From: Neurospora intermedia
Taxonomy: Eukaryota > Ascomycota > Sordariomycetes > Sordariales > Sordariaceae
Length of the DNA stretch: 64,000 nt
Direction: 5' to 3'
NCBI GenBank assembly: GCA_037102815.1
Contig: BTPP01000010.1
Span: 868,001 to 932,000, forward strand
In this document: positions 35,654 to 47,954 of the stretch, in pieces
Layout: the number at the start of each line of letters is the position of its first letter
How positions within the stretch are numbered: the first letter of the stretch is position 1
Notes under the pieces: model-generated
What the model was told of the DNA's origin: nothing
What the model saw: only the letters and a program-made list of their open reading frames with translations
Database searches by the model: none
Position numbers and translations under genes: made by a program

Positions 35654-36642
35654 ATGTCCAGCACCGCTCTCGAGAGCCTCAAGGTGCGACCACAACAACG
35701 CCAAAGCCAAACCCGAACCCGCCCAAGTTGACACATTTGCGTGTACAGGCTTACGTCGAACAAATAATTCTTGACCCCAAGAATCGCGACATTCTTGCCA
35801 TTGTCAAGGGTGCTCGCAATGGCGCCGTCTACGGAGCCAAGGTGCGGTTTCCGCACGCGCTGGTGTACGCCTACGTCCAGAGCCCACGACTTTGTAACGC
35901 TGAAACGAGACTGGACTGACAATGCGACAGCATGATGCTCCTATTCCGATCGGGGACGTGAGTTTACAAACCGCCTTTGCCCCTTTCCACTCCTACACGG
36001 ACCTCCAGCTGACCATGTTCAATCATTGCGCCAGGCTCCGTGAAAAAGCAAAACTCATCTTCCGCGCGACAAAAACCCACGCTACGAATCTGGCAAAGTT
36101 CGCGACCATATACAAAACCGTCTGCTATCTTCTAAGACAGTACGGGACAACGCCTGGCAAGGAAGGCAAGCCGATACCCATACCCCACCCCCTTTGCGAC
36201 GGCGCCAAGAGTCGAGCGCATTACCCGAGAGGACGTTGGCTTACACGGTTCCCTCTGGGATAAAATAGGTCCATATGATAGCTTCTTCGCCGGTCTCCTC
36301 GGAGGCTATGTCGTCTTCGGTCAGCGATCGCGAAAGGGCAAAATCCCTAGCGTCAACCAGCAAATCGTCGTCTACGTCTTCGCGCGCGTGGTGCTGGCAC
36401 TAGCCCGCCTGGCCGTCAAGCCCGGGTATGGATTGCCGGGCGTGTCCGAGCCCAACAACAGCACCGCTATCAGTCATTATGCTTGGCCGGTATTTGCAGC
36501 TGTGTCATGGGCTAGCGTCATGCACCTGTTCAGGTGGCATGATGCCGAGCTGCAACCGAGTCTGCGCAGTAGCATGGTGTACATTTACAGAGACGCGGAT
36601 ACATGGGATGGGTTGCGCAACTTCCTTTGGCATAATAAATAG
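35654..36642 (+). CDS. Peroxisomal membrane protein PXMP4/PMP24 (Tim17 family)
   Basis: Five exons: 35654..35683, 35749..35864, 35931..35957, 36035..36165 and 36269..36642, giving 225 residues, close to the 212 of human PXMP4. The family order is kept: ILDPKNRDILAIVKGARNG, VRFPHAL, LLFRSG, LREKAKLIF, YGTTPGKEG, YDSFFAGLLGGYVVFG, QQIVVYVFARV and a C-terminal FRWHDAELQPSLRSSM. It is a multi-pass protein of the peroxisomal membrane; its exact role is unsettled. Intron 4 (36166..36268) begins GCAAGC, a GC..AG intron. No GT donor keeps both conserved KEG and YDSF segments in frame. Exon 3 is only 27 nt. The other introns start GTGCGA, GTACGC and GTGAGT. Confidence 0.85.
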
Positions 36643-37606
36643 GCGCGGCTCTACGTCCTGGAACATGGTCGGGATATCGCACGGGTCGGTCACTGCATTT
36701 CATCTTTACATATACTAATCGGCGCACATATAGCTGGCTTTGGATCGCCATCCCAGAGGTCAAGATGGTCATTGTATCGTTTTTATTATTTTCTTCCCAG
36801 CATAGGGACTGGTTTGGATTACTGCGTGGACTTAGCGCTTGGAAGGGAATCAAACAGGCTTTTGGACTCGGCAATGCCGGTAACCATGTCAATGTGTTGC
36901 TAGGTGGTTCGATAATCACGCGTATCCCCCGTCTGTCTACTTGTAGTGCAGAATGCACTGCATAGGTACCTACATCTCAGCAGCATCTACATACCTACCT
37001 CTATGCTTAAGAAAAGCAAAACCAAATCATGAGTCAGGTCCGCCAATAGAACGCCGAGGAAAAGGAGAGCAAAGAAGTCGCGACAAGGAGAAAACAACAG
37101 CATGTTCAAGATATTGAAGAGTACCTAGGAAAGGTCTAAAAAGGGTCCGAATTCCCAACGATCATGTAATGTAGAGCAGCACGAGAACGCCTCTATGCAG
37201 GTATCTCTGGGTGACTGCATCGTCCATGTCAGCCGGTAGACGGCAGACGGCGTTTGATTCCGGCCCGACGCCGGCCTTGGTCTCCTTCATCGCATCTTAC
37301 CTCTGTGCATGGATTTTGCGTTACCAGGCGCTGCCGGCATGGCCAGCACACCGCGATACTCCTTCTCCTGCAAGTGTGGAGTCACACGCCAACACCTGTG
37401 GGTGAGACATCCCGCCACTCCTCCATCCCATCCCAACCAGCATCATCAGATTTCTATTTGTCGTTGCACTCGTCACGCCTCGACTGTTTTACCTCAGACG
37501 ACCACGACCGTTCAGATGTCGCAATCAGCACGTGTCGTCGCCAATCTACAAAAATCGTTGGTTCGTTCGTTCCATCGGCCGGGCTGTTCCCCGCTCAATT
37601 CCCGGC
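36643..37606. other. Convergent 3' intergenic region
   Basis: Between the ends of the PXMP4-type gene and the F-box-like gene. It holds one TACCTCTA octamer (36996-37003). No gene recognised. Confidence 0.6.
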
Positions 37607-38848
37607 CTACCGGAATTCCCGAACCGAACTATGATGCGAGATGCTAGCAGTCGATTGCCCTGAACTCAGCTTCTCGTTCTTCCGCTTCCTCCTCCTCTTG
37701 TTGATGCTATCGATAGCCATCAACACAGGAATCGTCGGCGAAAAGATCACGACTGCGCTCCATCCGAACGCCCGAGAATGCACAATCTTTCGTCCGATGT
37801 CCTTCGCAAACTGCCGTTTTCGCTCAGCCGTAGGCTTCACATGCTCAGCGTCGTCGTCAGCGTCGTCGTCGTCCCGACTGCCAGCGCTCGCAAACGCAGC
37901 GCTGTAGTCTTCCCATCCGCCGGTCCACCGAAAGCCGTGCGAACTAGGCGACGGGTGATACCAGTACGGGATCCTCAACCGCTCATCCTTGTCGCCGCTA
38001 CAATCGCGCACCTCGACCTTCCATCCGTATCCGCGCATCTCCTCCATCAACGCCTCGCACGACTCGCTGATCTCCCGGATCGGCCCGTCGTAGTGAATAT
38101 TCACGACGATCTCCCTCAGCCGCGTGAACTCCTCCCGCAGCGCCGTGTCCATGCTGCCAAGCAATATCTCGCGATCGTGCGGCCGGACCTTCCAAAATGA
38201 ATGCCCTGGCCCAGACCAGCTGAGATCGAACTCGATCACCTCAACATTCGGACACCTTTGCCACAGACTCGGCAGTGCACCGGGCACCACGTTAGCGCGA
38301 AAGACCAAAGCATCAAGCTTGGTCGGAGAGAGGCCCAGGAGGCCGTCGAATGACCGGCGCGTCGGCCAGTCCAGATATCGCTGCCCCGCTCCCGAGTCAA
38401 GCGGGAACGGGATACACAAGTGGCGGAGACAGGTCAGGTTGCGCGTCCCAATTCGGTCGATGAAGCCGCGCATGACATAGTTGGACTGCAGCTGGGCGGA
38501 GGGGAACCGGCAGAGGGAGGGTGGTGCCCGGAATTGATTGTGCGAGTAAAAGACGGCGCTGGCTTCCGAGTGGATTTGTTTGCAGATGAGAAAGACGGTG
38601 AGCAGGCGGGAGGAGAGCGGCCAGCGCTTTCGCTCGTCGGTGTTGTCGAGGTGCACCCGCACCACTGCACCACTCTTGGACTGGCCGCCGTCTCTATGAT
38701 CGTTCCGTTCTTCGTCGGTAGAGGTATGAATGATGATGGGCTCCGGAAAGACGAGGAGGGACTCGTAGATCTGGTTGCGTATCTCGCCGGGAAGGCGGAA
38801 AAAATTGGGAGGTTTGTTGTTGTTGGACATGGTGGACGTGAAAATCAT
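37607..38848 (-). CDS. F-box-like / 2EXR-type protein of unknown function
   Basis: Single exon of 413 residues from the ATG at 38848. A second ATG at 38830 has a better context (CACCATGTC) and would give 407. The N-terminus has FFRLPGEIRNQIYESLLV, the F-box-like helix found in large fungal families. The middle is Leu-rich and probably helical/beta (LTVFLICKQIHSEASAVFYSHN, then LRHLCIPF). An Asp-rich stretch (DDDDADDD) and a possible C-terminal membrane segment (AVVIFSPTIPVLMAI) follow. A role in substrate recognition is only inferred. The TAGAGGTA octamer at 38719 is inside the coding sequence. Confidence 0.75.
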   Translation of the reverse strand: MIFTSTMSNNNKPPNFFRLPGEIRNQIYESLLVFPEPIIIHTSTDEERNDHRDGGQSKSGAVVRVHLDNTDERKRWPLSSRLLTVFLICKQIHSEASAVFYSHNQFRAPPSLCRFPSAQLQSNYVMRGFIDRIGTRNLTCLRHLCIPFPLDSGAGQRYLDWPTRRSFDGLLGLSPTKLDALVFRANVVPGALPSLWQRCPNVEVIEFDLSWSGPGHSFWKVRPHDREILLGSMDTALREEFTRLREIVVNIHYDGPIREISESCEALMEEMRGYGWKVEVRDCSGDKDERLRIPYWYHPSPSSHGFRWTGGWEDYSAAFASAGSRDDDDADDDAEHVKPTAERKRQFAKDIGRKIVHSRAFGWSAVVIFSPTIPVLMAIDSINKRRRKRKNEKLSSGQSTASISHHSSVREFR

Positions 38849-40483
38849 GGTTGCTTTAGGGTTGCCGAAGTCGGCAGCCAAGTCCCCTTTTCTTCCGTGT
38901 CCCTTCCTTTTCTATGGCGGTGCCATTTGATACGAATGGAAATCTGAAAAACCGAAGCAGATTTGCTGATAAGAGAGTGAGAGAGAGGAGTCTAGGTAGA
39001 GACCAGGGATATAAGTGTGCGTGACTAGGTAGGTAGGTGGCAGGTAGGTAACAAGGTGCTGCGGTCGAGAGGAATAGGAAGTTGAAGGATGAGTCGTAAG
39101 ATGGGGTGTGTGGGAGGGAAGGGCAAGAAAAGTCGGAGCCTTCCACTTGGGGGAGGTGAGGAGACTCGAGGAGGGATCCATTAGGGTCGTGAGGGGTCTT
39201 GTCCAGCCAGACGGGATTGGCTGGATCAGCCCTACCTCGTGGCGATCCAACGGGAGGTCCCTGCATGCCAAGCGAACGGTTGTCACTCCTATCACTGTGA
39301 CCAGGGGCCACGGGGCCCATCTGGCCCTCCATTATCACCATGTCAACAAAGGTCTCGAGAGACGGCTGTCGAAACACCATGTCCGAGTCTCGACTCCCTT
39401 CAAAGAGTTTGGATAGCTTGGATATAAGGACCCATCGGACAGCTCATTGTCATGAAAATGGCTTCACTGTCATAGCTAACACCTGCACGGTTCTTCTGGA
39501 CGTGACAATGTGATGAGTGGGCGCTTATGCGCTATCGGCCAAGTGAGAGCGGTCCAAGTGGAAGTGGCCCTTGACCCGAATGGTACGCTATGCCCGCCCC
39601 TAAGTCCCTGATCACCACGAGTCTGTGGTTTTACGACGAGCTTTGCAAAGATACCTCTAGGTACCTGTCGAGATTGCCAAGCTATCGGATTGATGAGCTA
39701 CTCAGCATCAAAAACCAAAGCCATTTGATAATCCTTTGCGATAAGGCTGGCCGGGCGGACATTCTACCTCTAGCACATCAGCAACTCAGCGAGTCGAAGT
39801 CTAAAAACTTAAGTAGGTACGGTCGTGATTGTTCAATGGTAACAAGGTCACAGAGTTGAGTCAAGGGCAGCACGACAGTCAGGCATGAGGCTCGTGAGGT
39901 TGTATCAACGCCAAGTACCGTACGCTTGCAGCTGTGATCATCAACGGGAGTAACCGCATCTCTCGTAGCACAGTAAGAGAGCATGTAAGGATCCAATATC
40001 AAACCAAGAAACCCAAGACTTCTGGTATGCCCTCGGCCGGAAGCCCGCATTGAAATCCATGGGATAGGTGGTCGACTAGTGCGCTACAAGGCGACCAGAC
40101 GGGTAGTGCACACGTACTACCAGACAGTACCATGAACCACAAACACTGAGTGCGCAAAATGACTGGCATAAAATGACTGCGTTTGCTTCTTGTACGGTTT
40201 TGTGTTTCGTGGGGCAAGCCGGCCAAAGCAGTTCCATTTCTTGTTCTTGTTGCTTGTTTCGGAATCGAAGAGAGGGAATATGAAAGCAAATGGTTTACGT
40301 TCACTTCCAAACTTCCCTCAGTCGCGAATTTCTCTCTCCTGACATTGGGGAATAATTTATTCTTCGAAGTTCTGCAGCAATTTCCTCCATTGACGCCACA
40401 TAAATTAACGTCATTCGAGTCATCTTTACACCTACCTCTCTACGTACCTAGTTGTACCTATTCTTCGACTCCTTTGAGCAGAC
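38849..40483. other. Divergent intergenic region
   Basis: Upstream of both the F-box-like gene and the membrane protein gene at 40484. It holds two TACCTCTA octamers (39652, 39765) and several AGGTAGGTA-like tracts near 39030-39050. No gene recognised. Confidence 0.55.
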
Positions 40484-42211
40484 ATGGCTTCGTCAACGAC
40501 ACCAACAGCATGGCTGACTCTCATGACGACAACCTGGTTCACGCCTAGTATTTCAACTTTCCCTGCCGCCAACTTCACGTGCCCTGAATTGTTCTTTGGT
40601 GGCAAACAGCATGATGCTGACATTGGCGGGGGCTCTGAAAAATTCCACATTGACAGTCCTACACGTCAAGTTGCCGATTTCACCCCCACCGCCTTAGGTA
40701 GTGTTCAGACTAGCACCAGTTTCGAGTGTAGCTATCGGGTTGCTGCTGAGACTGGAGCTGTCTCCTCGGAAAGCACCTCACGAGCCTTGACGGCGTCGCC
40801 TAGAGGTACACACACTACCAACACAGCCGCTCACCCTACCGCTACTCACAAACTCACCCACACGAAGACAAACGGAGGCGCGATCGCGGGTGCGGCTATC
40901 GGTGCGGCGCTACTGGGTCTCATGGTTGGAGCTCTTATCGGTTACTTTTGCCTGAGTGCGAAGCGTCGAAAGCGTCAGGACACTGTTGATCCTCACAATG
41001 AAGGTACAGCACATGCAATGACCACCTTCCTTCCCCCGGCCTCGCTGCCAAAGGAGAGATTATCATCCAAGAGCAGTGTCCGAAACGAGGCCTTGCTTTC
41101 GCCTACCGGCATTACTGGCGGAGATAGTAGTAGCATCAACAACGTCCTGTCCGGCATCGGCATTCACGAAGGCGCCAGTGACGAGGAAATCAAATCAGAA
41201 CTGTCTGCCCTCGGCTATCTCCTTCAGGAACACGTACAGAACAACTACCACCTTGACCCACTGGATGGCAGCAGAAACGAGGTCTTCAAACTCAACCAGG
41301 CTTTGGCAGATCCAGCCTTTGGTCTGGACAATCGCAACCACGCCCTGATCTTGAAGCTCTCCCAGGACCCGCAGACTCGATTCCCAGCCATCCGTCACTT
41401 CCTCGCGCTTACCATCTTTCCTGCCTTGGACTTGCACAATGTGCGCACTCACCCGGGTAGTGTCTCGCTTTTGCCGCGGCAGGTTACCTCCTTCCTTGAG
41501 TCCATTCCTTCTTCGTCAGCGGCAGGCATGGGAAAGAATTTGAACTCCATGACGCCCCAGAGTAAGTACCTGCCCTCCCCCCATCCCCCGCCCCCAAGTA
41601 CCTCCAAATAAGTAACCAAACTAACCACCTATCTACTTACAATGTATCCAGCCGCAACAGCCCTAAACCTCTGGCGCCGTCTCTCCGCTTACCTCCTCCT
41701 CCCCCTCCTCCTCGACAAACCCTCCTCCCACCCCATATCCCCTTCCATGTCCTCTCCCATCACTACCTCTATCAGCAACATCCCCCCCGACGAGCGAGAT
41801 TACGACCCCAACCGCCGCTTCAACTCCTCAACAACCACCATTGCCGCCCAAGTAACCAGCCTCCGCGCCTCTTTGAACAAGTTCCTGGGCATCTTTGTCC
41901 ACTCAGACCGCCGAGCCATCTTTGATCAGGAGAGGAACCTGGAAGGTGTCATTCAGGAGTGCGTAAGTTTCGGGTACATGTTATTTGCGCATGGGTGTGA
42001 GTGGCAATTTGTGTTTGATGCCCCTGGAGGGGAACAAGGGGGAGAAGAAGAAGAAGAGGAAGAAGAGGAAGTGGTGGGGGGTGTGCAAAAGGAAACGACG
42101 AGGCTCTTGGCGTTGCCGGGCTTGGAGAAGTTGGGAGATGGAAAGGGGGAGGTGTATAAGATGCCAAAGGTTGTGGTTGAGGGGGAGACTGTGGCTGTTG
42201 AAGTTCCGTGA
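40484..42211 (+). CDS. Single-pass membrane protein of unknown function
   Basis: Exons 40484..41561 and 41652..42211 give 545 residues. The intron is GTAAGT...CAG, 90 nt. A Ser/Thr-rich N-terminal part of about 125 residues precedes a Gly/Ala-rich helix (GGAIAGAAIGAALLGLMVGALIGYFCL, split here as GGAIAGAAIGAALL then GLMVGALIGYFCL) and a basic stop-transfer KRRKR. This is the layout of fungal Mid2/Wsc-like sensors. The cytosolic part is predicted globular and helical (SALGYLLQEHVQNNYHL, RFPAIRHFLALTIFPAL). The C-terminus has a Glu run (about 42045-42070) after HGCEWQFVFD. No clear signal peptide is seen, so topology is uncertain. Confidence 0.7.
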
Positions 42212-42685
42212 TGATGAAAAGCGTTCACTACCTAGGTATTTATTAGTGGACTCTTGAAAGACTGCCCCTGTGCGAGGGAGAAGGTCATGGTATTAGGTAG
42301 CTCGCACTGGCTGGGAGTTCAAAAAAAACGGAATGGAGGTGATCATCGAAGAGGGTGGAGTTATCATCATTGCAACGTTCGGTTTAGTTCTTTTTTTCGT
42401 ACCCAAAACCAAATTCGTTGCCAGGAGAATTCTTTCAACTTCAGGGTCGTAGGGCCGAGAAATCGTGGAATGCGTTGAGAACTACGGAGAATATCGTAAG
42501 TGTATGAATCTAAAAACCATAAACCGCCTTTAACGTAGCTCCCGGTGTCTAGAGGTATACTTCTACAGCTTTACTGTGGATCCTACCTGTACTAGGCTCT
42601 AAACTTTTCATCCCAACTTGAGTGTCATAGTCTTGTTGACTTGGTCCCAAGGCCACATCCTTTGCATTCCCTCGCAAGCCCCTGC
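42212..42685. other. Convergent 3' intergenic region
   Basis: Between the membrane protein gene and the hydrolase gene. It holds one TAGAGGTA octamer (42550-42557). No gene recognised. Confidence 0.6.
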
Positions 42686-44793
42686 TCATAACCCCCCAAA
42701 CCCCCTCCTTCTCCTCCTCGTCGACAGCCTCCACAACGCCCCTCTCAACTCCTCATCCTCATCACCATCGTTGTCACTCCTCTGACCCTCAACGTCCTCA
42801 AGAATCTGTCCAAATGGCACCACATCACCCCAGCACTCCATCCCGTCCTTTTCCTCCCCCGGCATCTCTCCACTCACGAAATACCTTCTGACCACCTTCG
42901 CCATACAAACCGACGGCGCCGCCAGACTCGTATGCCCCCAACTCCCTCTCTGCACCACCACCCTAGCCCCCTTGAATCCCTTGGCATTCTTCCTCGCACT
43001 GATCAATGGCGTAACGTTGTCAAACTCATTGCTGACGAACAACACTGGGTGAGCTGTCTGTACATCCTTGAACAACAAAGAAGAATTAAACGGCTCCCAG
43101 CGAGGCCGGACAGTCCGCCCGGCGCACAACAGCCGAACAGAAGCTTGCACCGCCCCAGCGGCCTGGGAAATATTCAGTAGCTTTTGGGCATAGAGAGCGA
43201 AGTCGTGAGGGGTAGAGGTAAAAGGTAAAGCGTCGGAACACATGACCGCTGGGAAGACGTCGGGGTTACCTGCTTCTTCTTTGGGGATGAAAGTGAGAGG
43301 AGGTGTGTCGTCTTGGTCGTCGGCTTCGCAGGTGGTCGGAGAGGAGGGAGCCGGTGGTGGATAGTCGGAGAGGGTGTATTGGTGGTAGGGTAGGGCATCG
43401 CCGGCTTCGAGACTCGATAGGACACGGGCGATGTGGGGGAAGCGGAGGATCGGTTGGTAAAGGGCTGTGGAAAGCATGCGGCGGATGTGGGAGTAGGTTA
43501 CTAGTTGAGGGACGTGATAAAGTTTGGTTGAAGCTAGAGATGGAGATGACGGGTTGGATGGGGTTCCAGAGGGAGATGGGAGCTGGCCCTGAGGGATAAG
43601 AATGGGGTGCGTTCGGAGCTTGGTGAGTAGGGTGTCGAGACGCGACTTGATTGCGTGGGGGGAGGAGGCATAAAAGGCACAGCGATCAGGACCAGCGGAA
43701 TGACAGAAGGTGTAAAAGGCCTGCATCACTTTGTCGGTATCGTGTAGGAAGTTGATATATGTGCCGTTGTACCAGTCCTCGTAGTCGACGTTGCCTGTCA
43801 TGGTTCAGGTCAGCAAGCTGCATCGAAGCAAGTAAACCTCCCGGCTCTTTCTGGGTAGAACTCACCATCATTAACCATCCTCTCGACCCTGTCCGGATAC
43901 ATAGCAGCAAATGTCCCACCCAGCACCGTCCCATAGCTGAAGCCCCAGTACTTCAGCTTCTCTTCCCCCATAGCTTCAAGAATCGCGAGCATATCCCTAG
44001 CATGGTACGCGGTACTGCTATGCTCCAAAATCCCCGACTCTTCGAGATTTTGCTCGCAAACCTGCGAGTACGCAGCCGCCCGAGCAAAGGCTTCGAACAC
44101 GGTCCCTTCATGGGCATCCACGACACCTGGGTCCTGCAAATCCCAGTAGACACGATCCTGTGTCGAAGCCCAACAGTCAATCCGCGGCGTTGAGGCACCG
44201 ACACCCCGTATATCCCAACTGACAATATCGTGGTTGGTGCCCACGATAGTTTGCAGGTTTCGCCCATGGTCGCGGAGTGACCAAATCCCCGATCCTCCTG
44301 GTCCACCGGGGTTGAAGACAACAGGCCCTCGGTAGTCGGGGCTGTTTGAAGGCACGGCAGCTCGGAGACGGACGATGGCCAAGTCGACGCGCCGTTCTGA
44401 AGCAGAGCTATTAGTTGCTTCTGGTTGCTGCCAGTCCATGGGGAGGTTGAGTCGTGCGCAGTCAAGTTCGTCGTCGTAGCATGGGTGCCATTGAATTGGT
44501 GATGGACCGGGTGTAATATCTGCCCAGTTAAACTCCTTATCTTCCTTCTTCTGGTCCTTGTTCAGCGGGTAGACTGTGTTGATAGGGGGCCATTTTGGTC
44601 TTGCTGTCCAGGAAAGTGCGAACAAATCTGACAACGATAGCACCACCAGTATGGCTAGTGCTACAGCTGTACATAATCGTGCAATCTTTGTGATTTCAGA
44701 ATGCGTTCTTTGGCTCAAAGGATGCCGCTCACTGATGGCAGACACCCGGTGACCCGTTCCTTGTTTCCTGCCCATCGTATACTTGCTCACCAT
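42686..44793 (-). CDS. TAP-like alpha/beta hydrolase, membrane-anchored
   Basis: Exons 44793..43866 and 43794..42686 give 678 residues. The intron is GTGAGT...CAG, 71 nt. An N-terminal cytosolic tail and a single helix near residues 38-60 suggest a type II membrane anchor. The fold is shown by FNPGGPGGSG (oxyanion loop), the nucleophile elbow GFSYG (Ser about 286), EFDNVTP (Asp about 568) and GSWGHTS (His about 597), with the TAP C-terminal domain holding the last two. Relatives cleave short N-terminal peptides or esters. The C-terminus is Arg-rich (STRRRRRGFGGL). Substrate unknown. Confidence 0.85.
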
Positions 44794-45792
44794 GGGCGTC
44801 TCTGGAGGATTCCTGCTGGTTTAGACACTGACAAGTCCATCGGGGTTGAGAAGAAGACGGACAGGAAGAATTTGACGAGGGCGCTATCACCTGTATCTAA
44901 AGTAGTAATGTGGATATGCTGAACACCAGCTGAACACTTTGCTGTACGACTCGGGGATTTGCCATCATTGGACCCGTCGGGGTTGTTGATCATTTCTCAG
45001 AAGTCTTTGGCGCCATTGAAAGTTGCTTTTCAGCTGACGGCTAGCAATTCAGATTGGCTGGCACCAGATTCTGGCAATCCCACTCAAGGTGTGCGTTGGT
45101 ACCATACTGTAGATAACTCCTGCATACCCTACGTACGTGTGAAGTAATGGAGGTTGTGTATGTATGTACACTATTCTAGAGTCCAAGGGTCCAGTCCCTC
45201 GTTCTCCGGAATAACAAAGGTGAGGAAACGCTCCAATAAAGAGGCCGCTAATAGGAACTGGCGGGGATAAACTGCACGCCCGATTGGACTTTGTCCTGAT
45301 CCGCAGGGCAACCCCGCATGATACAACGCGATGTCTGAAGTGGAGGCCGGGGCATCTTTGGCGATCCAGGATCAATCAAGCTCTTCAGGAGACGAGGGTG
45401 AGGGAAGTGGCACAAGTTTAATCAAGCGTTCACCACTCAGTGAACATCCCTGGCTTCCAAACCACAATCACATATCAACAAGCCATGTATAGCTAAAGTC
45501 ACCTTTATTAGACGCTGACCTCGTAGAAACTTTTCCGAAACATGGAAAAGAAAAAGAGAGAAGGAAAAAAAAAACAAGAGAAAGAAAAAAAAGCACAAAC
45601 AACAATGAGCCTGGATGTAATGTGGGGGAATCATTGAAAACAACATTTTCCTCGTCACAACACCCCTAAAATCCCCAAACGCCAATGCCAATCATGCTCA
45701 TGGGATAACACAACTGAAATTTGCCGACGTACTCAGGGCCCGATTAGTCCGAGCTATCAGACGTACTGAGTGTTTGTTCGGGGGGTTGCGTC
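44794..45792. other. Intergenic region with purine tract
   Basis: Between the start of the hydrolase gene and the end of the deacetylase gene, both leftward. A nearly pure A/G tract lies at 45544-45592, which is U/C-rich in the deacetylase mRNA sense, about 200 nt after its stop. No gene recognised. Confidence 0.6.
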
Positions 45793-47954
45793 CTATTCTT
45801 GAGGCTTATCGGCCTCCTTTTCCTTGTCATCTGTTGTTGCTGCGGGTGCTTTGTCGGATACCTCCTCGGCAACCTTGCTTGGCTCTTCTGCCACTGGCTT
45901 CTCAGTGTTGGCGTCTGGTACCGGCGAGGCGGCCTTGGGAGAGGCTGCTGCTGCTGCTGCTGCTGCCTCGGTAGCAGGCTCCGCAGTGGCGGCGGCGGGA
46001 CTTGGCCTGCGCTCTGCCTCCGGCTCCGGAGCAGGGGCAGTCTCAATTTCCTCGGTCTTGATCTCCGCCTCAGGTTCTGCAGGCTTCTCATCGGCCTCGC
46101 CCATATCCACATCGCCATCCTCGTCAACTTTGGCCGCAGAGCTTGCTGCAGGCTGTGCGGCTGTCGTTGCGGGGGCTTCGGCTTCAGGTTCAGCGGCGGC
46201 CGGTTGGGCTTCGTCGTTATCGATCATGGTCTCATCGTTGTCGACAGCAGTAGGCTCCGCTGGCTTAGCGGCGGCCGCGGCGGCGGTGGCGGCAATCGAG
46301 GGCGGAGCTGGTTCTCCGATATCAAGATCCATGTCCTCCACGGCCTTGGGGTTCTTGAAGTCGAGAATGGACCGGCGCTGCGGTCCGTTCGGCTTGAACA
46401 CACCATTGGCTTGAGCCATGTCCTCGTCATCACTTTCTTCAAACTCGTCTTGCCTAGCTCTCTCCTTCTCCCATTGACGCTGTGTCCGCCGGACATCCTT
46501 GTTCTCGTCCTCATCCATGTCGTCAAGCTCGTCTTCCTGATCGTCTGACATACCGAAGCCCTGACGCGGAACGTCCTGCATCTGGACAGAGGGAACTGGG
46601 GCGGTCTTCTTCAGGTTTTCTATCACTGATATCTTGATCTTCTCCAGGTACTCTGGGCTGTTGGCGTTCTCCATGTTGGAAGAACGCACATCAAGCTCGT
46701 AGTCGGGACCGTAATACTAAGAGTATGTTAGCAAGGCGGTAAGCCATAATGGAACTAATCCACTTACGTCGTAGTACTCGTTGTAAGGAAGGACTGGGTT
46801 CATCTCGACACCAACCAAACGGCCGGTTTCGTAGGCCCAAGTCCTTGCGACGTTGCGCATGGTGTAGCCACCTCCACCGAGAACCAGAGTGGGCAGTCCA
46901 AAGCTCCGCACGTAATTAACGCAGTTAGCATGGCCGCGCATGCTCAAGTTAAAGCAGCCAAGACGATCACCGGACAAACTGTCACCACCGCATTGGAGGA
47001 CAACAGCCTCGGGTTGGAAATATTGCATGACAGCGCTGATGACGGGCTGGAAGATGGAACTGTAGGTGGTGTCGTCGATTCCATCGCGGAGGGGGAAGTT
47101 GACGGCATAGTTCTTGCCGGAACCGATACCAATGTCGCGCAACTCGCCGGTACCGGGGAAGTACTCGCCGTACTTGTGGAAGGATACGGTCATGACGCGA
47201 TCCGTCGTGTAAAAGGCTTCTTCGACACCATCGCCGTGGTGCACATCGATGTCAATGTAAAGAACGCGCTTCTTGAAACGCAGGAGCTCTAGGATGGCCA
47301 GGACGATATCTGTTCGGTGTAGTAGGTAAGCATGGGTGGCGTCGTACGGGTTCCAGGAAATTGTGAAGGCCACATACCATTGACATAGCAGAAACCGCTA
47401 GCCTCGCTCTTCTTGGCGTGATGTAAACCACCGGCCCAATTGATGGCGATGTCGCACTTGTCCCGATTCAAGCGAGCGGCACCCTCCATACTTCCGCCAG
47501 CACTGATGCCGCAGAACTCAAACAGGCCATCGAAAACGGGACAGTCGTCGCCAACATTGTACTTGCCCTGCTCACGCATGAACCCGTCCATGTTGTCGGG
47601 GGTAACCTTTTGTAAAAACTCAATGTACTCGTCGGTATGAAACTGTGTCATTTCGGCAGTAACGGCTGGTTTTGCACGCTAACACAGAGAGTGTCAGTTT
47701 GTCGTTGACCAAAGCCAGCACGCCCAACACAGCAAACTTACGTAGACCTCGAGAAACTTGTACACGTTGTAGTTCATGACCAGACTGTGGGCAAGACGGA
47801 TACGATGGGGCTTCATAGGATGGCCGGTCACGTAGGCATAGTTGCCAATGTCGGAGTCGTAGAAGTAGGCGACCCGCTTCTTGTCATTGTGGACGACGGT
47901 ATACAACGGCTCGTCACGCGCGACTCCGGCGGGATCGGTGAATGTGGAAGGCAT
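45793..47954 (-). CDS. hda-3: RPD3-class (class I) histone deacetylase
   Basis: Exons 47954..47742, 47678..47378, 47309..46768 and 46716..45793 give 659 residues. Introns start GTAAGT, GTATGT and GTAAGT. The catalytic core is classical: [32 protein letters not shown] (spanning the exon 2/3 junction), [20 protein letters not shown] and [15 protein letters not shown]. The Zn-dependent enzyme removes acetyl groups from histone tails in Sin3-type complexes in the nucleus. About 230 residues follow the core: acidic and Ala/Glu/Pro-rich, with an Ala run from GCT repeats (45946-45966). A long acidic tail is characteristic of filamentous-fungal RpdA proteins. The symbol follows the N. crassa RPD3 ortholog, from memory. 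It is divergent from rpn11. Confidence 0.93.
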
